Assembly (NCBI GenBank): GCA_025504975.1
Contig: JANUWI010000013.1
Span: 124,001-188,000 of the forward strand
Direction of reading: 5' to 3'
Source of the DNA: Plenodomus lindquistii
Lineage: Eukaryota; Ascomycota; Dothideomycetes; Pleosporales; Leptosphaeriaceae
DNA length: 64,000 nt
Shown: piece after piece, positions 30,330-41,024 of the stretch
Numbering within the stretch: the first letter of the stretch is position 1
How the letters are laid out: the number at the start of each line of letters is the position of its first letter
Notes under the pieces: generated by a model
Database searches by the model: none
Seen by the model: only the letters and a program-made list of their open reading frames with translations
Told to the model about the DNA's origin: nothing
Program-made: the position numbers and the translations under genes

Positions 30330-32304
30330 TCAGCTTGACCCGGAGGATTCAGCGGCGGGGGTAAGGGTGATAGTCGGTCTCCTGCGAACCTTTCTAGGGG
30401 AGTCACCATTCTCTGACTTAGAGTCGGTACTGCTCAGAACGACGCTGCTGGTCTGCGGCTGATCCTCCAACTCTATGGGACTTTCTGATTCGGGAGAGCT
30501 AGACCAGTTCCCGTTCTCCATATTTGTATCGATCCTCGACAAATCGTGGTGAAACCGCGATCTCTTGTAGGGCCTAATACTGTGTGTGATGTCCCAAAGC
30601 TTGTCTCGAATTGCGCCGGGACCAAGTCTCTTATCTGGTGGCTCTGCAACGACAATGTCTCTGATCAACTCAGTGCAGCTTGTGATCCATGCAGATGAGT
30701 TGGGTTCTCTATCATTTACTGGAGCTTTCTCTGGTAGTTTTTCCAGGAAGTTCTGGAACCCTGAATGTAGCTTCTTGGTCTCGACATCGTAAAATCGTAT
30801 CGTCACAATGTTCTGAAGCTCCTGGACAAGGGACGGATCCATCTGGACTGCATAAGCAACGACTTCGGAAAGCACACATCCAAACGACCATCGATCGGCT
30901 CTTCGGCCGTCCATTCTTTCTGGATCTTTCCCCGTCTGATCTAGTTCGGGGGCTGTATAAGTTCCCGGAGGTCTTTTCGGGAATGATTTGGATACTGATG
31001 CGGAGGGCTTGAGGCGGTGGGTTCTTTCGGTAATTATTGGGAAAGGTTCTGCGCTGAGGAAGTCAGCAGTTGGCTTGTGAGGGTCTTTCACCCGCGAAAG
31101 CCCAAAATCCGTGAGCTTCCAGAGACCCGCTGGGTATGTGTGGTCGGGATCTGTGCTGTCTGGATAGACGACCAAGATATTTTCAGGTTTGATATCGTTA
31201 TGAGCGAGCGAGATCCTACCCTCGGGATTGTGGAGACGGTTATGGATGAAGTCGAGAGCGTCGGCAAGGTTACTGCTTGCCTCAAAGAGATCGGCGGCTT
31301 CCATGTTCAAAGAATCGTTCCTTCCGTCCCTGCCGGCCTCTTTGCGTAGCGCCCTCTGCTGTGTTGGATAATTGGTGAGGAATACCCCGAGATCAAAAGC
31401 CGCCACATCATAGAGAAGGTGATATATCTTATTCGTGGCCGTTTCAGATTTCTCGATGATAGTCGCAATATTCACCATGATGCATTTGTGTTCGCTCAAG
31501 CAACTGCGCAGCTCCCTCAGGTTACGAAGCTCTAGTTTGCGCACAGTCCGATCGGAGATACTCTTTACAGCAACTGCGGTATCCTGATGATGAATCAGCT
31601 TCATGTATAGAGATAAGTAGTTATTGGATACTTACTGTGGAGTTCAAAGAGCGATTCTTGTACATGAGATAGCCTTTGGCTATGTAATTCTTTCTAACCT
31701 CGCCAAAGGCCCCGTGGCCGATATCTTTGAATTGACCGACACACGGCAGTTGATCCCCTTCTTTTAAGTGTATAGGTTTCTGCCGTTGAATGATGGTTCT
31801 AGGCCGGCAAAAGCACCTTTGTTTGTCCCGGAACGAGGTACCGAAGGTATGGCCAAGGAAGTCCTTGCGCCGAAGGTCTTCAAGCTGAAAAGGGAGGTTT
31901 TTATCTGTTCGTTGGCGGTCGATAAATATTTTCTTGAAGTCATCCCAGTGTGGGAATCCAATGCAAATCAAGATCGACATGATCCGAAGGTAGTCGTTCA
32001 GCAAGCAAGTTCGATCCCAAGCTCGATCGTACCACTTGCACGCCGTGTAGAACTCATGTGTGTATCTTGGCGCCCATGTTGCCATGACCTGCTCGGGCAG
32101 TGTCATCCGATTATTCTTCTCTCCGATTGCCCGTCGTTCGAACTCTTTATGCAAATGTGTCGAAAGATCGTCCTCAGACGTCTCAATTGCAGTGTCGATT
32201 TTGAGTCGCTTGGAATTTGGCTCCGTTGTATCTGTACCGTACGAGGAATCATCGATTTCATCGCCGAGGTGGCGGCGTTTGACTAGGCCTCCACGTTGAG
32301 CCAT
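30330..32304 (-). CDS. Fungal protein kinase with non-RD (HND) catalytic loop
   Basis: Two exons, 32304-31636 and 31583-30330, encode 640 residues. An N-terminal region of about 190 residues (WYDRAWDRTCLLNDYLR, IGFPHWDDFKKI) precedes the kinase domain. Visible motifs are the Gly loop IGHGAFGEV (195-203), the ATP-site lysine K230 in VAVKSI, the catalytic loop LAHNDIKPEN (H351-N352-D353), DFG (382-384) and APE (434-436). The Arg of HRD is replaced by Asn, so activation-loop phosphorylation is probably not needed; Lys and Asp are kept, so it should be active. The C-terminal tail is Ser-rich. An alternative acceptor 15 bp upstream would add LIHHQ but needs a 37 bp intron. The family is expanded in filamentous ascomycetes with mostly unknown roles. 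Confidence 0.82.
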
Positions 32305-33005
32305 ATTCGACGAAGAGTTCAGCTCTTTTCCTCCACTCGAGGCGAAGGCTGGGTATCGGCATATATGCTAATACAATTCCCGCGGTTTTCTGGCTAGAAG
32401 TGCTTACGTCTCACGAAGCCAGGGTCCCATGAAAGAGGTCTGACACGAGGTTCAATTTTCTTGACTGGGCAGTGACTTACTTCGAAGCGACATGCAACTG
32501 AAGGACCTCAAGGTGAATTGGTGCTCGTTTCCTCTGCACACTATATCCCGTCAAAATCCAATGGTGGAGGGTGACTCGCTTCGCCTATTGGTATATATTT
32601 GCTGGTGGCTTAAGCCCTGCAGCAGCGGCCCCCAAATCTAACCCACACTATCAGAATTTACCGATAAGCCATCCATTTAGTCCAATGACCGCGGGGCTAT
32701 GCCATGCAGCCTTCTTCAGCTGAAAATTACAAAAGCAGGCAAAGTCTCAGCCTTGTGCGAGGCAGCCAACTGGACAGGACCAGACCCCAACACAGCCCAC
32801 AAGGCATACTGCGTGTTCAAGCGTCGCACGTCTTCTTGTCACCGCTTTTTGATTCGATATCGAAGTTGCGGCTCTGCGAGGTGTCTATAAGTGTGTTTGG
32901 CGTGTGCCCCAAGGCTGAATTCCTACCATCAGGCCGCGAAAGTCAGCCTTGGCCACTGCACCGAAGCGAAACTCACCGGATTTCCAGACTGTCCTATTGC
33001 TCACA
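32305..33005. other. Divergent intergenic between kinase and small multi-exon gene
   Basis: 701 bp between two outward-facing starts. No supported gene inside. Confidence 0.4.
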
Positions 33006-33366
33006 ATGGCCCGCTACCCTACTAAAAATGTTGTTGGCGAAAGAACGACTGGCTATATAGATGAAGCAGCGCTAGGGAAGTTCTTGACCGACAGATATGA
33101 CGGATCTCTACTCAAGGACTTTGACATAAAGGTATAGCAAGGCAGACTTATCGAAGTTAGGCCGTGGCTGACTGATCTGTAGGAGGAGCGAAAAAAATGG
33201 GTCTTTTACGCCCCCGAACTCATTCCTGAGGTATGAACAACCGCTGTTTCCGCCAAATGTGGTCACCGCTGACAGCTTCGATTCTGCAGGAAGATTTGAA
33301 GTGAGTGACCAGTCCACCAGCAGATTGCGCTCACACAAGTTTAGAGCTTTGAAGAAGAAGAACTAG
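33006..33366 (+). CDS. Possible 68-residue four-exon gene with an 11-bp microexon
   Basis: Proposed exons: 33006-33131, 33183-33230, 33290-33300, 33345-33366 (69 codons in total). Introns are 51, 59 and 44 bp, all GT-AG, and the second and third use good donors (GTATGA, GTGAGT). The product begins MARYPTKNVVGERTTG, continues with EERKKWVFYAPELIPE and ends EEDLKALKKKN: charged, cytosolic or nuclear, no signal peptide. The middle exons read as natural protein while all unspliced frames stop quickly. It could instead be the 5' part of a longer gene, possibly even of the CorA-like gene downstream, but I found no splice that continues the frame. Function unknown. Confidence 0.4.
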
Positions 33367-33931
33367 TGACACTTTGTAAGAAATTCGAGCGTTTAATCGT
33401 AGAGCACAAAATCGTGGTGTGCACTTTGCGTTTTGGCTTGCAGTCGCGCAGCACAATCGGAAGCAACACCGATCAATCAATGTTCTACAATGTTCGCCGA
33501 CATTCTCAAATGCAAGCGGCCTCTTTAGAGTTACTGGTCTTCCATCAGTAATCTCTCAGTTTGCTTCAAGCAACCTTCAAAAGCGAGTGTCAGGTTGACA
33601 CGTACCCTACAATGCTACGTGGAAGATACAGCGTGCCTCACTGCCTGGCCACATGCCTTGTTTAGATCGAGGAGCATCAAGGCACGTTATCATGCTATAA
33701 CCAGACATGGCAGGCTAAAGCGTGAATAGCTTTATTGTAATGTCGCAACACGACAGGGCTAGCTACCACTGATTGGGCAAGCTCAAAACGCCGCGGCTGA
33801 CACACAGTCTCAGCCTTCTCCCATCGGCGTCATCGCTTTCATTATACTGCGGCAGTTTGCCCCTCCTTTGGTGCCCCTTCGCACCGTGTCAGCGCAAAGT
33901 CAACGACAACTGTATCAATGAGATTAACTAG
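33367..33931. other. Intergenic, no gene seen
   Basis: 565 bp with stops in all frames. The CTACAG at 33942-33947, just inside the next gene's first exon, could be a splice acceptor, which would mean an undetected upstream exon of the CorA-like gene lies here. Confidence 0.35.
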
Positions 33932-35637
33932 ATGCGATCTTCTACAGGCTTCACGTATCGAAATGGGTTCATCGACGAGTGGCAGGTGCCCCTGTCGAGA
34001 CTATATGACAAGCAGGATTCAATCTTCACAGATGTAGATACCCATGCTGGAGCTTTTGACGTCCGGACCTTGCCCATAAGTAAGCATTGAATTTCAACAT
34101 TGATAAATCACGGATACACAGCTCACCAACTCAGCGTCACAAATCAACAAGTTCATTTGGTCGCGATCGAGATCAGAGCTCGAGGACCATCTCTGGAAAA
34201 CCAGCGATTCTGCATTCCGAATTATGTAGGTAGAAGCCCTTCAAAACAAGACGGGATCTAACGGAAATCCCAGATCTTTCTGTCAAGAATTTTCCTTGGG
34301 GCCTGTCTTGTGCTCGAAAGATGCTATGCTGGGCGTCATTCGCAACTGTTGCATCTCCAGCATGTTTATAGATGTTCTCTTGAAATTTGGCGATCAGCCG
34401 CAGGTTTTCGAGGAATCATCGGGATTCCGGCAATCATGTCATGCCACCGATGGTTCGTTTGGTATGATTCTTCCACGAACTTTCAACACATGTACAAGTA
34501 AAGCCAGCAAGCTGACATTTCCGTTACCAGAATTGTGTTATCAATTGATGTACATCGAACCAAACGGCAAAAAACCACCGCGAAACCCAAGATCTTTTCG
34601 TCAAACAGGAGTGTATCACAAATCATCTGCAGCGAACTGTGTAAACGAAGTGGTCCTTATTCATCCTAACAATGAAGCTGCTGCTCAGCGGAACCTCGAA
34701 GATCTGGCAGAGAACGGATGTCACACGATGCTGGCCGAACATCCGTTGAACATTCACCTGCTGATCATCACCACTTACATGGCGCATTGGCAAGATCACA
34801 ACGAAGGTCTTGCCAGCGAATTGGAGCAAATGGTGAGTAGTATAAATCCTTGGATACCGAGTTGGATTTGACAAGATCAGCGGCGCTACATCGATGTCGC
34901 AGATACCACACAGCCATACGCCGATGCATCGATCAGCCCCGAGCGTCTGCAGGCGCTTCGTCAACTTGAAGACCAGATTGTGTGCAAGACTTGCAGATGT
35001 CTTCGCAGCATAGTCGCGCTGGTCCATACTCTAGGCGACATCAACGATGCTCTTGCGGATAGCGGTACTACATCGGTTGAGGGTTCACATGTAGTAAGAC
35101 AAGAATTACAGTTACTCGAACATCGTCTACAAGGCCACATTAACGCAGCAGAGATCCTTGCCCAACGTGTGCGGGCAACCCTGGGCTTGGTGAGTACCTT
35201 AAGAATAGCGACGTTAGACTTCGCTGATGATCCTTCAGCTCACTAATCTGCTTGATATTGGCAATCAAGCCAACTCAAGACAGATTAGCACAAGAATACT
35301 CGGACTGACGCAAGAGAGTGTCGAGGATAATGCCACCGTCAGAGTCATCACAGTCTTTACGCTGATATATCTTCCGGCATCGTTCATGGCGGTGAGTTTT
35401 CTCTTTACTCAATTCTCAACTGAGCAAAATTAGCTGACATGATATTTCTAGTCTTTCCTTGGAATGAACCTTTTCGATTTCAAATCTGAAGACGGCTCGC
35501 TTCAAGCAAGCCCGCAGTTCTGGATCTTCGTCGCAGCAACGGTGCCTCTGACTATGTTGACAGTTGGAGGATGGTACCTGTACAAGATGCGTCAGGACAA
35601 AATCAAGGCCGTAAAGCGTGCTAGAGATCACGTGTGA
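33932..35637 (+). CDS. CorA-like membrane protein (fungal Mg2+ transporter-like family)
   Basis: Seven exons: 33932-34079, 34135-34225, 34274-34461, 34531-34832, 34881-35189, 35239-35391, 35452-35637. They sum to 459 codons, giving 458 residues. The large N-terminal soluble part has family-like blocks (FRIISFCQEFSLGPVL, RQTGVYHK). The C-terminal end has two predicted helices. The first (VRVITVFTLIYLPASFMAS) runs into FLGMN, keeping the GMN signature of CorA channels at residues 401-403. The second is WIFVAATVPLTMLTVGGWYLY. Bacterial CorA carries Mg2+ or Co2+; the many fungal relatives are mostly uncharacterised and may not all be transporters. The 69 bp intron 34462-34530 is a multiple of three and without stops, so a naive ORF reads through it. 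Extra 5' exons are possible. Confidence 0.8.
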
Positions 35638-36438
35638 CACTCGGGTAGTGCAGAGTCTCAATCCATGATTTGCCTCTTCTTTATTGGTACCAGCAGATCT
35701 CGCATTGCTCGTTCATTTTCCTGCATTTGTCCTTGTGCTACCTCAAATCTGAGTTTCAAACTCGGCTCTGAAGACCGACTTATCGTACCTTTTCCTCTTT
35801 TGCCTTCCTGTGTTCTTTCTCAGTATTCAACGATCTCAATATTTCTTAGATCTTTGATGTCAACAAGTGTACTTTCTCATTGCGTTTACCCTACCTATTG
35901 CATCAAGTTGTGTCAGAAGGCTCTTTCCAGTACTGCAATTGCCTAGCCGCTAGCACGATGAATACACCTTTTCTTGGAAAGCAAGCCATACAGTAGAACC
36001 TTCACCGCGTATCGCCCAACGAGATAAACCACGTCATGAGAACGACAGATGATTTGATCTCGTCTTTATATCTTGGACACGAATGAAGAACTTGAACCCC
36101 GCTCACCATACTCATTCTCTGTCTGCTCGCTTATACTAGTCTGGTCACTAAATTCATGAAGTTGGCGAAGGCAATGAGGAGGGAACACGCGTCCGCCGTC
36201 AGGCTTCGGAGTAATTACCTCTTGTATCGCGAGCACATCGTTTTCTAACGAAAAGAGATCTGGGGCTGATGATCATATCGTCATCTGCATTCATTCCTCT
36301 ACCTAAAACGCCGTCCAGTGCTGAATCGTTGCAAATACTCTTCCAATCGTGCAAAAACATGGTATACAAATACTGTTACATATCCCTCCTCCCCCGTTCC
36401 CCACCCTTCTCTTCCCAAACCCCCCGACCCACACCAAC
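35638..36438. other. Tail-to-tail intergenic, no gene seen
   Basis: 801 bp between the CorA-like and Tim22 stop codons. Only short frames; no RNA gene recognised. Confidence 0.45.
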
Positions 36439-37347
36439 TCACGCAATAGGCCTACTCCTCTCATCCTCGGGCATACGCATATACGCATCAATCGCGGCCG
36501 AGAACACGGCAAACCCCGCACACCCCACGGCAACAGCCTGGGGCCCCGCATTCCTCGCCAAAATCCCGCCGGTTAGACAACCCCCCGCGACACCATTGTA
36601 GAGATCGTTTTTCGCTCGCAGGCCTTCGATTGCGCATTCAGTGCCGGAGAAGATGGCGCCGACTTTGGCAAAGTTTTTGCCGGACGAGATGGATGAGCGG
36701 TACATGTCGCGGAGGCCGTGTTTGAGCTGTTGGCGTAGGGGGAGGTCGGTGAGGGGGACGGTGGCTGTGGGGGATGTGGTGGTGGGGAGGGTCGCGGTGG
36801 CGGAGGAGGAGAGGGTGGTAGATGAGGCTGCTGATGTGGTTGCGGATATGGGGGTAGCAGTTACAGTGTTGCCGCCAACTGTAGGGGCGAGGACGGGGGG
36901 TTTTATGGTGGAGGTTGCTGTTGATGGTGCTGTTGAGGCTGCGCTGGGGGCTGTGGCTGTAGCGGTTGTGGGTTTGGGGACGGCGTTTACGGGGAGGGGT
37001 TGCGACATTGGTGTGTCGTATCGCATCTGAGTTGGTGTTAGTATACTGTCGTCGTCTCGTGTATGTCTGGACGTGTAGACATTGGGGAGCGTACCGAAGC
37101 CATAAAGAGTCCAAACATGGCGCCTAGGCCTCCGCCCATGACGCCAGCCATGACTGTCTTTCCTACACACGACTCCATGCCCATTTGCATCTAGTCACAG
37201 GTTAGTATACGCCTGCATCATCATCGCATCTCGAGGCCTTGGTGTGGGGTCGCATACTGCTTTGACCATTTGCTGTTCTTGCTCAGACATGCCAGCATTA
37301 GGATTCATTGCCGCCGGCATAGCGCCTGGTCCTCCTGGGAACGCCAT
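36439..37347 (-). CDS. TIM22: Mitochondrial inner membrane carrier translocase Tim22
   Basis: Channel subunit of the TIM22 complex, which inserts multi-spanning carrier proteins into the mitochondrial inner membrane. Three exons (37347-37258, 37190-37095, 37026-36439) sum to 258 codons, giving 257 residues. Family blocks are ESCVGKTVMAGVMGGGLG (first helix), KHGLRDMYRSSISSGKNFAK and FSGTECAIEGLRAKND..NGVAGGCLTGG. It is longer than the usual 180 or so residues because residues about 76-154 are an Ala/Thr/Ser/Pro-rich low-complexity linker between the first helix and the conserved matrix/IMS part. The linker is in the same exon as the conserved C terminus and has no stop, so it appears translated. 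I chose ATG 37347; the frame is open further upstream. Confidence 0.93.
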
Positions 37348-37820
37348 CTTGCAAGTCGTAGGGGAAAAGGGCGTAGAAAGAGGCGAGTGGTCTGGCGGCG
37401 ATGTTGGGACAATGTCTGGTATGCGCCTGAACTTTTGCGGAGTTGGAGCGGAGGACGGGAAAAGCCGGCCGTCGTCCAATGGCATGTCTTGCGCATTCAC
37501 ACACCTCAACTCATCAAGCGATCACACACATGACCCGATTGAATTACAGTACGTGAGGCTCGCTGCTCAGGGTAGATTTTGTAAATTCATTGATGCTCGC
37601 TAAATGCTTCGCTTCTAATAACAGTAAATATCGTGCACATAGCGGGTCAAAAGCCCAGCATGTCAATGTACGCCTTTCCAACACCATGCATCATCACGAG
37701 ATGCCACTTCAAACAGCAAACCACCGACTAACCTCCTCTCTAGATAGAATTGGACAATGCCGTATAGTGGCGTAGCGTCATCAGATATAAAGCGTCTCCG
37801 TACAAGTCGTTGTTTCATGA
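37348..37820. other. Intergenic, Tim22 promoter
   Basis: 473 bp between the TIM22 start and the stop of the DUF4048 gene on the same strand. The TIM22 frame continues upstream without stop to 37509 but looks like leader sequence. Confidence 0.45.
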
Positions 37821-39491
37821 TTAGGGAAGTCCAGACGGTGAGCCAGATCGGCCAATGTAATCACCGTGAGTGAATGTGGTGGTTCGCGACTCAGGTGGGG
37901 GTGTGAGTTGCTTCTCCCATTCCTTCATGAGGTGGGAAGCGGTGCGTTTCAAATTGTTTGGCGACAATTTGGCCAAATCAGACCACGGCATTGAGTTGCG
38001 CTTGGAGTCACGTGGAGTTGTGATCTCGTCCATGGGACCATTGTTGATGGACGATGCTTTCGAGTCGTGTCGCTTGGAGTGGTACTGGATACTCTGAGTG
38101 CTTGTTCTAGAGCTAGCTTGGCCAGACAGTTGAGATGTGTGGCCTTCAGATTCGTCTGAACTGCTGTCGAGATCGATCAGCTTTCCCACGGTTGCCTCGT
38201 TTGGTGTGTCCCAGTTGTCCCAATCTTCTTCCTCGACAGATTTGCTTGCTTGCTTTTGTGGTGTCTGCATGTTCTTTTGGTTGTGGGTTTTCTTGGTAAC
38301 AGCCGTGGTCTTGGGGTCGCTCACGCCCATCTCTTTCCAGAAATCGTCACCAAATGAGCCGGGACTTTGGACAGATTTCTTGGAACTAGCTGCACGATTC
38401 AGGGGTGGGCGGCCGTCGGACGGCTTGCGGGCAGATTTGACCGAGGGACGTCGAGCGTTCGCAGGGAGGAGACTGCCCTCTGCCTCATTGACAGCCTCGT
38501 CGCCGACTGTAGCTTGTCTAAGGTCCTCGATGAATGTGAACAGGCCGGTCTTGAAGTCGTTCGCCATCTGTGTACCGGCGCGAATAATGTTCTCGCGCTG
38601 AATGTTTTGTATGCCACCGAGGTCATAACGCTCCTCGATGCCGTTAAGGTGCGGCCGCGACAGATCGGAGGATGTGGAAGACCGTGGTGGGGCTTGAGAG
38701 AGTCTGTCGATGGACTCTGCATCTTCTTGGATATCGAGGGGCTGAGGGAATGACGGCGGGTGTTGTCGGTCTGGAGACAGAAGGGACAGAGTGCGGAGGT
38801 GTCGCGAGCCGCTGAAGACCTTGCGCTCAGGCTTCTTTGTGCTGCTCAACAGGGCCTTTCTGCGCTCCATCTCGCGTTGTAGCGAGACACCTTCTTCCTC
38901 GGCAGCATCTGTTCCGTTGGCTAATAACGTGTTGAGCGGCTGCAGCTGGGCAACTTTGCGGCCATCGCCCCTACGCGCGCTGACGACCTTGCTGGCCTCG
39001 TGTTGCTGGTAGTACTTCTTGAGGGTCTTGAGATCAATCTCAGCTTTGTTGAGCTCGTCTCGCAGCTCCAGCACATAGCGCTCTTGAGCAGCCAGCACCG
39101 AGAGGATGTTGACGTCGGTAGCGGGCGAGGGATCAGCCGCAGGCGTGGCCGTCTGCCCGTTCATCCATGACTGCGGGCGGGAGCGGGGACGCGCGGTGGG
39201 TGAAGCGCTGCCAGCAGCTGTGGGTTGGATAGGGAATTGCAGAGACAGGCGCTTGCCTTGGCCGACGACGTCAATGTGCGACGTTGTCTTGGAACGAGCG
39301 TGGGAGGCCATCGAGGGCGTGGACGTGCAAATGTCGGTGTCGGTGTCGGTGGTGGAAGGAGCGTTGGGGGCCCAGACGTCGGCATCGGGTCCTTTTGATG
39401 CGGCGGGCGCCCCTTTGCGGTCCAGGATCTGAGTCTGTGCGTCGTTGTCCATGACATCGGCGCCTCCAAGGTAAGACATGGAAGCGGTCAT
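37821..39491 (-). CDS. DUF4048-like fungal protein, coiled coil plus disordered tail
   Basis: A 556-residue protein if ATG 39491 is used (ATG 39479 is an alternative; the frame stays open to 39878, but that extension looks unlike protein). Residues about 115-165 contain a coiled-coil block with NILSVLAAQERYVLELRD and EIDLKTLKKYYQQHE, which I associate with the fungal DUF4048 family from memory. The rest is Ser/Pro/Lys-rich and disordered, with conserved-looking islands (DDFWKEMGVS, EEDWDNWDTP, GKLIDLDSSSDESE, PWSDLAKLSPNNLKR). No signal peptide or membrane helix. The function of the family is unknown. It diverges from a GCK-type kinase gene. Confidence 0.65.
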   Translation of the reverse strand: MTASMSYLGGADVMDNDAQTQILDRKGAPAASKGPDADVWAPNAPSTTDTDTDICTSTPSMASHARSKTTSHIDVVGQGKRLSLQFPIQPTAAGSASPTARPRSRPQSWMNGQTATPAADPSPATDVNILSVLAAQERYVLELRDELNKAEIDLKTLKKYYQQHEASKVVSARRGDGRKVAQLQPLNTLLANGTDAAEEEGVSLQREMERRKALLSSTKKPERKVFSGSRHLRTLSLLSPDRQHPPSFPQPLDIQEDAESIDRLSQAPPRSSTSSDLSRPHLNGIEERYDLGGIQNIQRENIIRAGTQMANDFKTGLFTFIEDLRQATVGDEAVNEAEGSLLPANARRPSVKSARKPSDGRPPLNRAASSKKSVQSPGSFGDDFWKEMGVSDPKTTAVTKKTHNQKNMQTPQKQASKSVEEEDWDNWDTPNEATVGKLIDLDSSSDESEGHTSQLSGQASSRTSTQSIQYHSKRHDSKASSINNGPMDEITTPRDSKRNSMPWSDLAKLSPNNLKRTASHLMKEWEKQLTPPPESRTTTFTHGDYIGRSGSPSGLP

Positions 39492-41024
39492 AGCATGTCC
39501 TGTGTTGAACGTGAGACTGAGGGTGCAGAGCAGAGTCGAGAGCCGCAGGCGGCGAGCAAGTCGGTGAAGAATAAGCGAACGAGTGGCTGGCGAGCGGCTG
39601 TAGACTTCGAAACAGAGCGTTAGAAGGGCTGCAGCCAATCGCCGCAGCGACAAGGATGATGTGTTGAACCACCGAATCCAAGTCGTGAGAATCAGAGATG
39701 GTGTGGCAATGCAGGAAACCATGCCCGCCTCTGTAGAGAGGGCATTGCTGGACGAGACAGACGAGAGTGACTGCAGTCTCGCGACTGGCACCGCCGCTCC
39801 CGTCAGTGGTTCTTGTGTCGCCGTCGCGCACGCGGAGGTGCTCGAGCCACCAAACAAACTAGAGACTCCGGGTCCCACCGCTCATGGGAACGCCTGCTCC
39901 TCTAGCGTTGGCGAAGAGAAGAGGGGTTGAAACTTGAGCGTGGACGAAGACGCAGTCGTGGACTCGTATCTGTGTGCACACACTGTCTTGACTTGAGCTG
40001 TCGAGGCAGACGGTTGCGGTCCATCATCGTGCATACGTTTCTGGTCTTGCTATCCCACACCGTGCATTGGGCTTGTCGAGTGGAAGTTGATACGAGTCTT
40101 TCAAAATAGGTCGCGAGGTGTGCGTGCTGCAGGGGTACGGAATACGGAAATGGTCTGCCGGATAGGGCAGTTCACCAAGTGGGCGACGAGTGTTGGTGTC
40201 CTTGAGGACGACATGAGAGACTCGGGGACACTCGATTCTGCATCAACAAGCTTCGTTATGATGGATTTTCTTCATTCCACAGCATCTCGGCAGCCATTGC
40301 CCGTGGAATGCTGACTGCAGCAACACACGATTGGACCATGCCCACGTGTTGAAGACAAACATCTGCATGACTTCATTTCAAGTGTGTGTTCAGCGTGACT
40401 TGGGGTAAAGGCCACTAGCACTCACCTCATCTTAATTGTTATGGCGACGCGAATGGCGAAGACGTCCTTGGCTGGATCAACACATCAACACACAGCCAAT
40501 TGGCAGAGCGCCCTTCATCGACGCGGCTCCATATGTATCTGACCTCCAATGTGGAGCTTATGCAGGGCAATTGTGTTGGTCTCTTTGTGGTACCCGTACT
40601 GGGCTTGATTGAGGCTCTGGACATGCAGCTTTTGTTCTCATCGCGTCGTCGCATGGCAATCTTCTCAGATGCTCTTGTCACATCACCCTCTTCTCCAGGT
40701 TCGCCTTTGATGCCGTCACGCCACACGGGCTCGCCAAATGAAGCGCGGGGGCGTGCTCTGACTCTTTGTTGGTGGTGGTGGGTTGCAGTTGCAGTTGCCC
40801 AGTTGCCGGGGCGATGATGGACCCTGCGCGACGCTGTTAATCACCACCAACATCGCGCCTGGCACTGGGCAGCACACTGATGACCGCTCGCAACCCTATT
40901 CCTATCTCACCGACGCTGACCCGAAGCGTCGTCTACCTCGCATTCGACTTGAATTCCTGGACTCAGCAATTGCAAAATATACCCAACCGCTGCGAATTAC
41001 ACCACATCGATAACATTGCCTACC
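39492..41024. promoter_or_regulatory. Divergent 1.5 kb region between DUF4048 gene and GCK kinase
   Basis: No separate gene supported. It contains the 5' leaders and promoters of both flanking genes; the left 390 bp is an open extension of the DUF4048 frame. CACGTG at 40342-40347 is isolated and probably incidental. Confidence 0.4.

Noticed and set aside
34310..34501. Alternative frame inside the CorA-like exon (LLHLQHVYRCSLEIW...)
   Set aside because: The other frame, reached by the 34225/34274 splice, matches the expected family pattern and keeps the rest of the gene in frame.
39492..39878. N-terminal extension of the DUF4048 protein
   Set aside because: The extension is open but its sequence (Leu/Arg-rich, then Thr/Ser) does not look conserved; ATG 39491 or 39479 is a more natural start.
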